This document shows positions 7,906-13,211 of a DNA stretch of 13,211 nucleotides, in pieces. The notes beneath the pieces were generated by a model. It was not told the origin of the DNA and did no database searches. It worked only from the letters and a program-made list of their open reading frames with translations. The DNA lies in contig JAOXRY010000043.1 of NCBI GenBank assembly GCA_025800305.1, positions 1-13,211 on the forward strand, read 5' to 3'. The position numbers and the translations under genes are program-made. Numbering within the stretch: the first letter of the stretch is position 1; each line of letters starts with the position of its first letter. This stretch comes from Campylobacterales bacterium. GTDB taxonomy: Bacteria > Campylobacterota > Campylobacteria > Campylobacterales > SZUA-545.

Positions 7906-8309
7906 TAATTATCTATCTATTTATTGAGGTGATGGTCACATCATCTTTCTCTTCTGCTTTTGGTGGTGGAACTTTGTTTTTAGAGATTATTGGGACAGGG
8001 ATTCTTGGTGTGGTTCTTATCAGTTCAACTGGGGCACATATGAATGAGTCTTTGATGAAGTTAAGACAAGGGCAGATTAACCCACAAGATCTTATGGGAA
8101 GTACCATTAGTCGAATTGTTGGTGGAGTTTTACTTTTTCTTCCAGGAATCACAACAGATATTATGGGGCTGATTTTACAATTAGGGTTTAAAAAATTTGG
8201 TAAAAATCCTGATAACAATGCAGGTTTTAGACAAGAAGATAAATATACAGAATATAATGATAATGATGATATTATAGATGTCGAAGTTATCGATAGGAAA
8301 GACAAATAG
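7890..8309 (+). CDS. fxsA: FxsA-family membrane protein
   Basis: This 139-residue inner-membrane protein matches FxsA in size and pattern. The first hydrophobic segment is at about 3-18, with the polar-aromatic run VTSSFSSAFGGGTLFLEI after it. The second is at about 27-46 (IIGTGILGVVLISSTG), then comes a conserved amphipathic stretch with MNESLMKLRQGQ, and the third is at about 67-92 (RIVGGVLLFLPGITTDIMGL). The LLFLPGITTDIMG block is diagnostic. The C-terminal ~45 residues are polar and acidic, so they probably face the cytoplasm. In E. coli, FxsA affects exclusion of phage T7 by the F plasmid; its normal role is unknown. The ATG lies inside the end of proS and has its own site (AGAGGAAGT). 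The stop shares one base with the hemC start. Confidence 0.88.
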   Translation: MPAVLIIIYLFIEVMVTSSFSSAFGGGTLFLEIIGTGILGVVLISSTGAHMNESLMKLRQGQINPQDLMGSTISRIVGGVLLFLPGITTDIMGLILQLGFKKFGKNPDNNAGFRQEDKYTEYNDNDDIIDVEVIDRKDK

Positions 8310-9241
8310 TGGAAAAATTAATTATCGCAACAAGAGAGAGCAAACTTGCAATGTGGCAATCAAAGCACGTTAAAGAGGTGCTAGAAAAAGCCCATAAAGG
8401 TTTAACAGTTGAACTGGTTCCTTACAAAACTAAAGGGGATAAGATTTTAGACGTTCCTTTAGCAAAAATTGGAGGAAAACAACTTTTTACAAAAGAGCTT
8501 GAAGTTGCAATGCTAAACGGTGATGCACATATCGCTGTTCATAGTCTTAAAGATGTTCCTGTTGAGTTTGAAGATGGTTTAGTTTTAGCTTCTATAACAG
8601 AAAGAGAAGATGAAAGAGACGCTATGCTTTCTGATAAGTATAGAAATCTTGATGATTTACCAAGAGGGGCTGTTGTTGGAACTACAAGCCTTAGAAGAAA
8701 GATGCAGTTGTTAGCTTATAGAAATGATCTCATTGTAAAAGATCTAAGGGGAAATGTAAATACAAGAATCCAGAAATTAAAAGATGGAATGTATGACGCA
8801 ATTATTCTTGCAAGTGCAGGTATTAATAGACTTGATTTATCAAAAGAAGTGAAATATTATTATCAAATACCAAAAGATATTATGGTTCCTGCTATGGGAC
8901 AAGCTGCTTTAGGAATTGAAGCTGTTGAAAAAAAAGAGATTTTAGATTTAATTGAAGTGTTAAATGACGATAGAACTAGTAAAGAAACTATTATTGAAAG
9001 AAGCTTTATTGAAGAACTTGATGGGGGTTGTCAGGTTCCAATTGGTGTAAATGCAGAAATCTATGATGATGGTAGTGTTAGTGTTGTAGCAAGAATCGGT
9101 TTACCAAATGGTAAAGAGGTTATGAATGATAGTTTAATTGGCAAAGCTAACGAGTATGAGACAATTGGAAAGAAACTTGCTAGTAAAATGATTAGCCAAG
9201 GTGCAAAAGAGCTTTTAGATAGAGCTTTAAAAATGAGTTAA
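8309..9241 (+). CDS. hemC: Porphobilinogen deaminase (hydroxymethylbilane synthase)
   Basis: The enzyme joins four porphobilinogen units into hydroxymethylbilane in the cytoplasm. The 310-residue protein carries the catalytic Asp82 in HSLKDVP (78-84), the arginines of TTSLRRK (125-131) and RGNVNTR (147-153) that hold substrate acid groups, and Cys241 in DGGCQVPIG for the dipyrromethane cofactor. The opening IIATRESKLAMWQ is also standard. The start codon is GTG: it overlaps the preceding TAG by one base, has the site TAGGAAAG upstream, and places the conserved N-terminal strand correctly. Together with hemA this gives two non-consecutive steps of early haem synthesis in one operon; hemB and hemL are not in the window. 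Confidence 0.97.
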   Translation: MEKLIIATRESKLAMWQSKHVKEVLEKAHKGLTVELVPYKTKGDKILDVPLAKIGGKQLFTKELEVAMLNGDAHIAVHSLKDVPVEFEDGLVLASITEREDERDAMLSDKYRNLDDLPRGAVVGTTSLRRKMQLLAYRNDLIVKDLRGNVNTRIQKLKDGMYDAIILASAGINRLDLSKEVKYYYQIPKDIMVPAMGQAALGIEAVEKKEILDLIEVLNDDRTSKETIIERSFIEELDGGCQVPIGVNAEIYDDGSVSVVARIGLPNGKEVMNDSLIGKANEYETIGKKLASKMISQGAKELLDRALKMS

Positions 9242-9258
9242 TAAAACAAGGAATTCAA

Positions 9259-11244
9259 GTGGCAGAAATATCTAATGACAAAATAATGAGTGTTATTCCT
9301 TCAATTAGTGAATATCAAAGAGAGTTGGATTCTTTAAATAATCAATTAGGTAAAACAACTCTAACAGGAAAAATTAGTAGTTTAGAGATTGCAGAAACTC
9401 TTTTTATCTACATGGAAGAGACACAAGAAAGGTTTACTAACCTACAAAAAGATCTAATTGATTCTCTAGTTGACGAAAGTATTATTAGGGTTTCAAGTGA
9501 TATGACAGAACGTCTAGATCTTGTGAGTAATCTTTTTGAAACAATTATGAAAGACAGAGGAAGAGATGCTTTAGTACTTGCTAAAGATCTAGATGTGAAG
9601 GCTTTTTTACAAAATGCTAATGATAAAGAACTGTTTGATACTGTTGATACAGAACTAAATGAATTTTTAAAACAATACCCATTTTATAGAGATGTGTTTA
9701 TTGTTACTAACGACGAGAAAGTTGTTCTTTCTAAAAGATCTAAGATAAAACAAGAGACCTCTTGTCCATTTTTAAAAACTGCTCTTTCTATACCAGATGG
9801 AGAGTTTGTTTCTCATTTTGGCGACTCTACTTTAGAACCTAAAATTAGTGATTCAATTTATTATACTGCTACAGTTTATGATGACAACGGAGCTACATTA
9901 GGTGGTGTGATTATCTCTTTTGATATGGTAAGTGAAATGGAAACAATTGCTCCATATTTTAATAACTCAAGTGCAATTACTTTGGTTGTTTCAAATACAG
10001 GAACTATACTTTCATCAAGTAGTCCTGGTTCTTTATCTGTTGGAACATATATAAAAAGAACTACAGAAGTAGAAATAATAAAATATAAAGGTATTGAATA
10101 TCTTGCAATAAGTAAAGAGATTGACTTAGGTGAAGAGGAGTCAGAAATTTTCTCTGTTGTTCTTGTCCCTATAAATACTGCTTTTAAAAAGAGTAAAGAT
10201 TTTATTGAACTAGATGAGGAAACTTTAGAAAAGTCTCATATAGTATCAGAAAAATTAAAGGCAACAAGAGAACAATCAGAAGAGATTAATGAAGATCTAA
10301 TTGATGTTGTAATTAATGGTGAGATTATAGCTTCTAAAAAAAGAGCATATGCACTTAACCCAATTTTAGAAAATATTAGAATTATTAGTGAAAGAATTAA
10401 TGTTAGCTTTAGTACTTCTATTGCGGATATTCATGATACTGTTATTAGATCTAAGCTTGATGATGTAAGAGAAAAATCCTCAACAGTTATGAGAGTTCTT
10501 TCAAGAGTTTTATTTTTACAAATCAGCGATTGTACACAAATTTCTTCTATTGATGAGATTGTTAAGGTTGTTTCAATGAAGGAAAGAGGAGAAGAGGATA
10601 TCAAACTTCTTACTTCTACATTGGAGAGATATGGTAATATGAATGAAAGTTATTTCAATATTTATGCTTTTGATACTACAGGAACTATTCTTGGAGTATC
10701 TAATACTGGAGAGTCTTCTTTAATTGGAAGAGGTGTTGAAAATGATACTGTTAAAAAAGCATTGTCTTTAGGCAATAGTGGAACATATTCAATGACAGAT
10801 CTCGCACATTCTTCTTTTTACTCTGATCAAGAAACTTTTGTTGTCTCTACTCCTATTACATCAAAAGATGGAAAGGTTGTTGGTGGTATCGCTGTTATAC
10901 TAGACTATGAACAAGTGATTAGAAGTCTTTTAAAAATAGCAACAGGACATAAAGAACTTATCGAAGAAGAGAATAAAAATGATAAAAAAGGCTATATAGC
11001 TGTCGTTAATAAAGATGGTTTAATTGTCTCTATAGAAGGTGATTCTGAGCAGAAAAAAGGTGAAACTTTAGATGTTCCTCCATCATATTTTATAAATGCT
11101 TCTAAAGAAGGTTTTTCAGATCTTGAAAAAGTAGGGGAAGATTATTATACAATTGGAGCTACACTTTTAAGTGATTATAGAACATTTAGTTTTGATGACA
11201 ATAGAAAAAGTGACTTGATTTCTGTAGTAGTATCTAAGATATAA
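9259..11244 (+). CDS. Large soluble protein with two Cache-like (PDC) sensor regions, no output domain
   Basis: This 661-residue protein starts with GTG 17 bp after hemC (site AAGGAATTC). It has no signal peptide and no hydrophobic stretch long enough to cross a membrane. Residues 40-75 look like a coiled coil. Residues ~83-305 resemble a double Cache sensor, with RDVFIVTNDEKVVLSK, then YYTATVYDDNGATLGGVIISFDM, then ITLVVSNTGTILSSS. Residues ~315-410 form a helical linker containing KKRAYALNPILENIRIISERIN. Residues ~410-640 look like a second Cache unit (NIYAFDTTGTILGVSN, then VVSTPITSKDGKVVGGIAVI, then GYIAVVNKDGLIVSIEG). No kinase, GGDEF, EAL, methyl-accepting or recognisable CheW domain is seen. 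Cache domains normally lie outside the cytoplasm, so a soluble tandem form is unusual. It could be a cytoplasmic ligand sensor or an adaptor for chemotaxis proteins. The domain call rests on pattern, not on a search. Confidence 0.7.
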   Translation: MAEISNDKIMSVIPSISEYQRELDSLNNQLGKTTLTGKISSLEIAETLFIYMEETQERFTNLQKDLIDSLVDESIIRVSSDMTERLDLVSNLFETIMKDRGRDALVLAKDLDVKAFLQNANDKELFDTVDTELNEFLKQYPFYRDVFIVTNDEKVVLSKRSKIKQETSCPFLKTALSIPDGEFVSHFGDSTLEPKISDSIYYTATVYDDNGATLGGVIISFDMVSEMETIAPYFNNSSAITLVVSNTGTILSSSSPGSLSVGTYIKRTTEVEIIKYKGIEYLAISKEIDLGEEESEIFSVVLVPINTAFKKSKDFIELDEETLEKSHIVSEKLKATREQSEEINEDLIDVVINGEIIASKKRAYALNPILENIRIISERINVSFSTSIADIHDTVIRSKLDDVREKSSTVMRVLSRVLFLQISDCTQISSIDEIVKVVSMKERGEEDIKLLTSTLERYGNMNESYFNIYAFDTTGTILGVSNTGESSLIGRGVENDTVKKALSLGNSGTYSMTDLAHSSFYSDQETFVVSTPITSKDGKVVGGIAVILDYEQVIRSLLKIATGHKELIEEENKNDKKGYIAVVNKDGLIVSIEGDSEQKKGETLDVPPSYFINASKEGFSDLEKVGEDYYTIGATLLSDYRTFSFDDNRKSDLISVVVSKI

Positions 11245-11252
11245 ATGAAGAA

Positions 11253-11283
11253 AGAGTAGGAATTTTTCCTACTCTGGTTTTTT
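11253..11283 (+). terminator. Rho-independent terminator ending the haem operon
   Basis: AGAGTAGGAA (11253-11262) pairs perfectly with TTCCTACTCT (11266-11275) around a 3-base loop, and GG followed by six T comes next. It lies 9 bp after the Cache-like gene. The hairpin overlaps the stop and last codon of the convergent ubiE gene, so it could also stop minus-strand transcription. In that direction the following bases (TCTTCATTTAT) give only a poor U tract. Confidence 0.88.
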
Positions 11284-11997
11284 ACTAATAAACATAGTAG
11301 AGATTTTAAAACTGTAATCTTTCGTCTCTACGATTTCAAATCCGCAGTTTTTTTGAATGTTATTTAACTCATTTGAGGTGATAAATCCAGCGATAGAATC
11401 TGGAAGGTATTTATAAGCACCTTTGTCTTTTGATATAAGACCACCAATTAATGGAATCATCTGGTGAAGGTACCATTTAGCGAATTTATCCAAAGCAGAC
11501 TCTCTCTCTTGTTTTGCAAACTCTAAAATAACAAGTCTTCCACCTGGTTTTAAAACTCTATAAAATTCTTTAAAAGCACTTTCTAGATCTACAACATTTC
11601 TAATACCGTATGTAATACTAATAATATCGATTGAGTTGTCTTCAAAAGGAAGCTCCGTAGCTTTACCCTCTTTGAAATTACACCAAGAGATTTTTTCCCT
11701 TGCAACATTTAACATTCCAACACTTGGATCTACTCCAACAAAACTAGAAATATTTCTTCCAAGTTTATGGGAAGTCTCCTTCCATGCAATTAACATATCA
11801 CCAGTACCACAAGCAACATCAATAATTGTTAAATCATCTTTCTCTAAACCCTTTAAAACTTTTTTACAAGCAGTTTTTCTCCATCTTTGGTCAATACCAA
11901 AAGAGAGAAGTCTATTTAAAAGATCATATGTTGATGATATATTGTTAAACATATCGATAATTTTACTTTGGTCATTTGTTGTTATTGTGTTTGCCAT
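11269..11997 (-). CDS. ubiE: Demethylmenaquinone/ubiquinone C-methyltransferase
   Basis: This 242-residue SAM-dependent methyltransferase performs the C-methylation of demethylmenaquinone to menaquinone; in Campylobacterota menaquinone is the expected quinone, so the job is that of MenG. It has the family signature YDLLNRLLSFGIDQRWR near residues 24-40. The SAM-binding motif I is DVACGTGD (about 60-67), followed by VGVDPSVGML. The second UbiE signature is YGIRNV near 130-135, followed by RVLKPGGRLVILEFAKQ. Length is normal. The ATG at 11997 has an AGAGGA site upstream. The gene converges on the haem operon and its stop codon is inside the shared hairpin. The polyprenyl synthase of the same pathway lies about 7 kb away on the other strand. 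Confidence 0.95.
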   Translation of the reverse strand: MANTITTNDQSKIIDMFNNISSTYDLLNRLLSFGIDQRWRKTACKKVLKGLEKDDLTIIDVACGTGDMLIAWKETSHKLGRNISSFVGVDPSVGMLNVAREKISWCNFKEGKATELPFEDNSIDIISITYGIRNVVDLESAFKEFYRVLKPGGRLVILEFAKQERESALDKFAKWYLHQMIPLIGGLISKDKGAYKYLPDSIAGFITSNELNNIQKNCGFEIVETKDYSFKISTMFISKKPE

Positions 11998-12027
11998 TGC
12001 TATCCTCTTGTTATATTAAAGGGGGGA

Positions 12028-12033
12028 ATTATA
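12028..12033 (-). promoter_or_regulatory. Candidate -10 element of ubiE
   Basis: The minus strand reads TATAAT here, preceded by TG, 30 bp before the ATG at 11997. A C-run (minus CCCCCC, 12021-12026) follows it. No convincing -35 is seen (ATTTTC at 17 bp). This fits the weak -35 usage of the group. Confidence 0.5.
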
Positions 12034-12075
12034 CAATAATTCCATTTACGGAAAATATAAATTCAATGGATTTTA

Positions 12076-12103
12076 GATAATATTATTTCCATTTTTAAAG
12101 GAA
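12076..12103 (+). promoter_or_regulatory. Probable -10 region and ribosome site of the AtpZ/AtpI-like gene
   Basis: The gap 11998-12107 separates two divergent genes and must hold both promoters. On the plus strand GATAAT (12076-12081) and the overlapping TATTAT (12081-12086) are the possible -10 hexamers; which is used cannot be decided and no -35 is clear. AAAGGAA at 12098-12103 is the ribosome site for the ATG at 12108. Confidence 0.35.
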
Positions 12104-12107
12104 TTTC

Positions 12108-12398
12108 ATGGCAGATAGAAAAAAAATAAAAGATAATTTAGAGAGTTTTTCAAAACTAAGTCTTGGAATCTCAATGGTTGTTGCTATTCTTATGGGAGTA
12201 GGTCTTGGACTGTTACTTAAAAGTTGGTTTGAACAAGATTGGCTTTTATGGTTGGGGGTTTTTTATGGTGTAGCAGCAGCAATGCTAAATGTCCAAAAAG
12301 AGTATAAAAAACTTAAAAAAGATATGGATAAAGTTGCCCAAGATCCAAAATATAAAAATTATATGAAAAACAATAAAGATGATGAAGACGAGGATTAA
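12108..12398 (+). CDS. AtpZ/AtpI-family small membrane protein
   Basis: This 96-residue protein has two membrane helices: about residues 17-37 (LSLGISMVVAILMGVGLGLLL) and 45-62 (WLLWLGVFYGVAAAMLNV). They are followed by a basic amphipathic helix (QKEYKKLKKDMDKV) and a highly acidic end (DDEDED). The hydrophobic pair with G-rich first helix, a short turn, and GVxxGxxAAxxNV-type second helix is the pattern of AtpZ/AtpI proteins, which assist F-type ATP synthase assembly or Mg handling. No ATP synthase genes are nearby, so the role here is uncertain. The ATG has a good AAAGGAA site. The next gene starts 3 bp after the stop, forming an operon. Confidence 0.75.
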   Translation: MADRKKIKDNLESFSKLSLGISMVVAILMGVGLGLLLKSWFEQDWLLWLGVFYGVAAAMLNVQKEYKKLKKDMDKVAQDPKYKNYMKNNKDDEDED

Positions 12399-12401
12399 TT
12401 A

Positions 12402-12911
12402 TTGAGTAGATTTTATTTTAGTTTTTTTATTGTTAATTTAGTCGTCTTTATTGCTCTGTTTATTTATGGTGAATTTCAATTACTTTTAAATGTAGAAGTA
12501 GCTGCTGTAGGATCTATTATTACAACTTTAGGAAGTTTTCATGGTTATAAAAAAATGGTAAAAAATAAAGCTAAAGATTATGAAGTTATTGATGATGAGG
12601 ATGAAGACAGAGATCTAAATAATCTAGAAGACCCCTATGGTTTGTATGATGACGATGAAATCAAGAATGATGAAAACCTTGATATAAAAAAAGTTGTAAA
12701 AGAAGAACGAGCTAAACTAAAAACAAATTGGGGAGAAGTTTTTTCTACCTTTAAAGCAAATATTTCTTTTTTTAGATTAGCTGGTTATGTAACTATAATA
12801 TTTGCATTTTTTACACTTTTAGAAAAAGATCTTCTTCATCCAATTGGCTTTATTTTAGGACTTTCTTTAGTTCCTATTACTGTCTTAATACAGTCTAAAA
12901 AGATGCTTTAA
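12402..12911 (+). CDS. Four-helix membrane protein with acidic cytoplasmic loop, unrecognised
   Basis: The 169-residue protein begins with TTG, supported by GAGGA 7 bp upstream and by a frame that makes a clean first membrane helix; no ATG start would keep that helix. Membrane segments lie near residues 5-22, 30-47, 122-141 and 145-163. Between the second and third is a ~75-residue loop with runs such as DDEDEDRD (64-71) and YDDDEIKNDE (82-91), then a basic-acidic helix ending KTNWGE. By the positive-inside rule both ends and the loop would be cytoplasmic (KKMVKNK after helix 2; SKKML at the end). I do not know the family. It follows the AtpZ/AtpI-like gene by 3 bp, so the two are likely made together. 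Both carry acidic tails or loops, which may hint at a shared partner. Confidence 0.8.
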   Translation: MSRFYFSFFIVNLVVFIALFIYGEFQLLLNVEVAAVGSIITTLGSFHGYKKMVKNKAKDYEVIDDEDEDRDLNNLEDPYGLYDDDEIKNDENLDIKKVVKEERAKLKTNWGEVFSTFKANISFFRLAGYVTIIFAFFTLLEKDLLHPIGFILGLSLVPITVLIQSKKML

Positions 12912-12961
12912 AATTTTAGGAATCCTTTTTGCTGAAATAGTCTCAATATACAAAACTTAAG

Positions 12962-12975
12962 TATAGATTTAGGAG
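12962..12975 (+). promoter_or_regulatory. Possible -10 (TATAGA) and ribosome site (AGGAG) before the last gene
   Basis: TATAGA at 12962-12967 resembles a -10, but lies too close to the AGGAG at 12971-12975 to leave a normal leader, and no -35 is clear. The AGGAG, 9 bp before the ATG at 12985, is convincing as ribosome site. The gene may be read from here or from the upstream operon; the 73-bp gap shows no terminator. Confidence 0.3.
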
Positions 12976-12984
12976 TTTAAAATA

Positions 12985-13191
12985 ATGAAAAATTTAGCAG
13001 TAGTAATTACCGTAATAATTTTGGGGGCTGGAATATTCTTTTTTATGTCAAACAGTGGCAGTGATTCAGAAACAAATTCTCCATCATATAATAAAAAAAC
13101 AGATTTAACTATAAGTGGTGTTCCTTTTCACCAAGCTAAAAATGATGCAACAGGAAATACACCGCCACCACCGCCTGTTATAAAAAGATAG
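12985..13191 (+). CDS. Small single-pass membrane protein with proline-rich C-terminus
   Basis: This 68-residue protein has one hydrophobic helix at about residues 4-21 (LAVVITVIILGAGIFFFM) and then a polar, Ser/Asn/Asp-rich stretch. It ends with TPPPPPVIKR (five prolines, residues 60-64). There is no cysteine, so it is not a lipoprotein. The N-terminus is short and basic, so the tail should be outside the cytoplasm, either as an uncleaved signal anchor or as a small secreted peptide. A GVPFHQAKN segment (45-53) precedes the proline run. AGGAG sits 9 bp before the ATG. I know no family for it. Its size and composition make it less certain than the larger genes, although the start signals are good. 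Confidence 0.65.
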   Translation: MKNLAVVITVIILGAGIFFFMSNSGSDSETNSPSYNKKTDLTISGVPFHQAKNDATGNTPPPPPVIKR

Positions 13192-13206
13192 CAAAAACTA
13201 TTTTTT
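13183..13206 (+). terminator. Weak hairpin with T run after the last gene
   Basis: AAAAGATAG can pair with CTATTTTTT (one G-T pair) around a loop of six bases (CAAAAA). The stem is almost all A-T and the T run is part of it, so it may end transcription only weakly. It starts within the last codons of the small gene. Confidence 0.35.
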
Positions 13207-13211
13207 AAGTA

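Noticed and set aside
7913..8305. 130-residue minus-strand open frame opposite the FxsA-family gene
   Set aside because: The plus strand carries a recognised family with ribosome site and operon spacing; the reverse frame shows no motif.
11636..12019. 127-residue plus-strand open frame opposite ubiE
   Set aside because: UbiE motifs are clear on the minus strand; the plus frame has no ribosome site and looks like reversed coding sequence.
12912..12930. Possible terminator (AGGAATCCT followed by T run) after the acidic-loop membrane gene
   Set aside because: The stem would be only 4 bp with a single-base loop, which cannot form a stable hairpin.
1..13211. Frequent GATC/AGATCT words across the window, considered as a possible repeat or modification signal
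   Set aside because: Most fall in coding sequence as Asp-Leu, Glu/Asp-Ile or Arg-Ser codon pairs; without counts against a background no enrichment can be claimed.

Overview
The window looks like chromosomal DNA of an AT-rich, probably free-living member of the Campylobacterota (Epsilonproteobacteria; Sulfurimonas/Sulfurovum/Arcobacter-like). The evidence is the low GC content, short intergenic gaps with many overlapping start and stop codons, GTG and TTG starts, and the gene order prenyl synthase - hemA - proS - fxsA-like - hemC. From memory, Campylobacter jejuni has the same order (Cj0541-Cj0545). The species cannot be named from the sequence alone.

Region 1 (1-3389) is a divergent efflux/regulator locus. 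On the minus strand, a NodT-type outer-membrane efflux lipoprotein gene is translationally coupled to an RND-type periplasmic adaptor gene that runs off the left edge; a pump gene would be expected beyond it. On the plus strand, a TetR-family regulator is coupled to a small exported protein resembling DUF6134. The shared 79-bp intergenic space holds a perfect 7-bp-arm inverted repeat, the likely TetR operator.

Region 2 (3390-4080) contains no intact gene. It holds the decayed remains of one exported-protein gene, with three frame changes and three in-frame stops on the plus strand, followed by the promoter of the next operon.

Region 3 (4081-11244) is one tightly packed plus-strand operon: long-chain polyprenyl diphosphate synthase (quinone tail), hemA and hemC (early tetrapyrrole synthesis), proS, an FxsA-family membrane protein, and a 661-residue protein with two apparent Cache sensor regions but no membrane segment. 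A strong hairpin terminator at 11253-11283 ends it and overlaps the end of convergent ubiE/menE-type methyltransferase gene ubiE (menaquinone methylation, minus strand). The prenyl synthase and the methyltransferase act in the same quinone pathway; hemA and hemC supply haem for the respiratory chain.

Region 4 (11998-13211) begins with a divergent promoter region. It is followed on the plus strand by an AtpZ/AtpI-like two-helix membrane protein, an unrecognised four-helix membrane protein with a very acidic loop (TTG start), and a 68-residue single-pass protein with a proline-rich tail. No tRNA, rRNA, insertion sequence, CRISPR array or prophage gene was seen.
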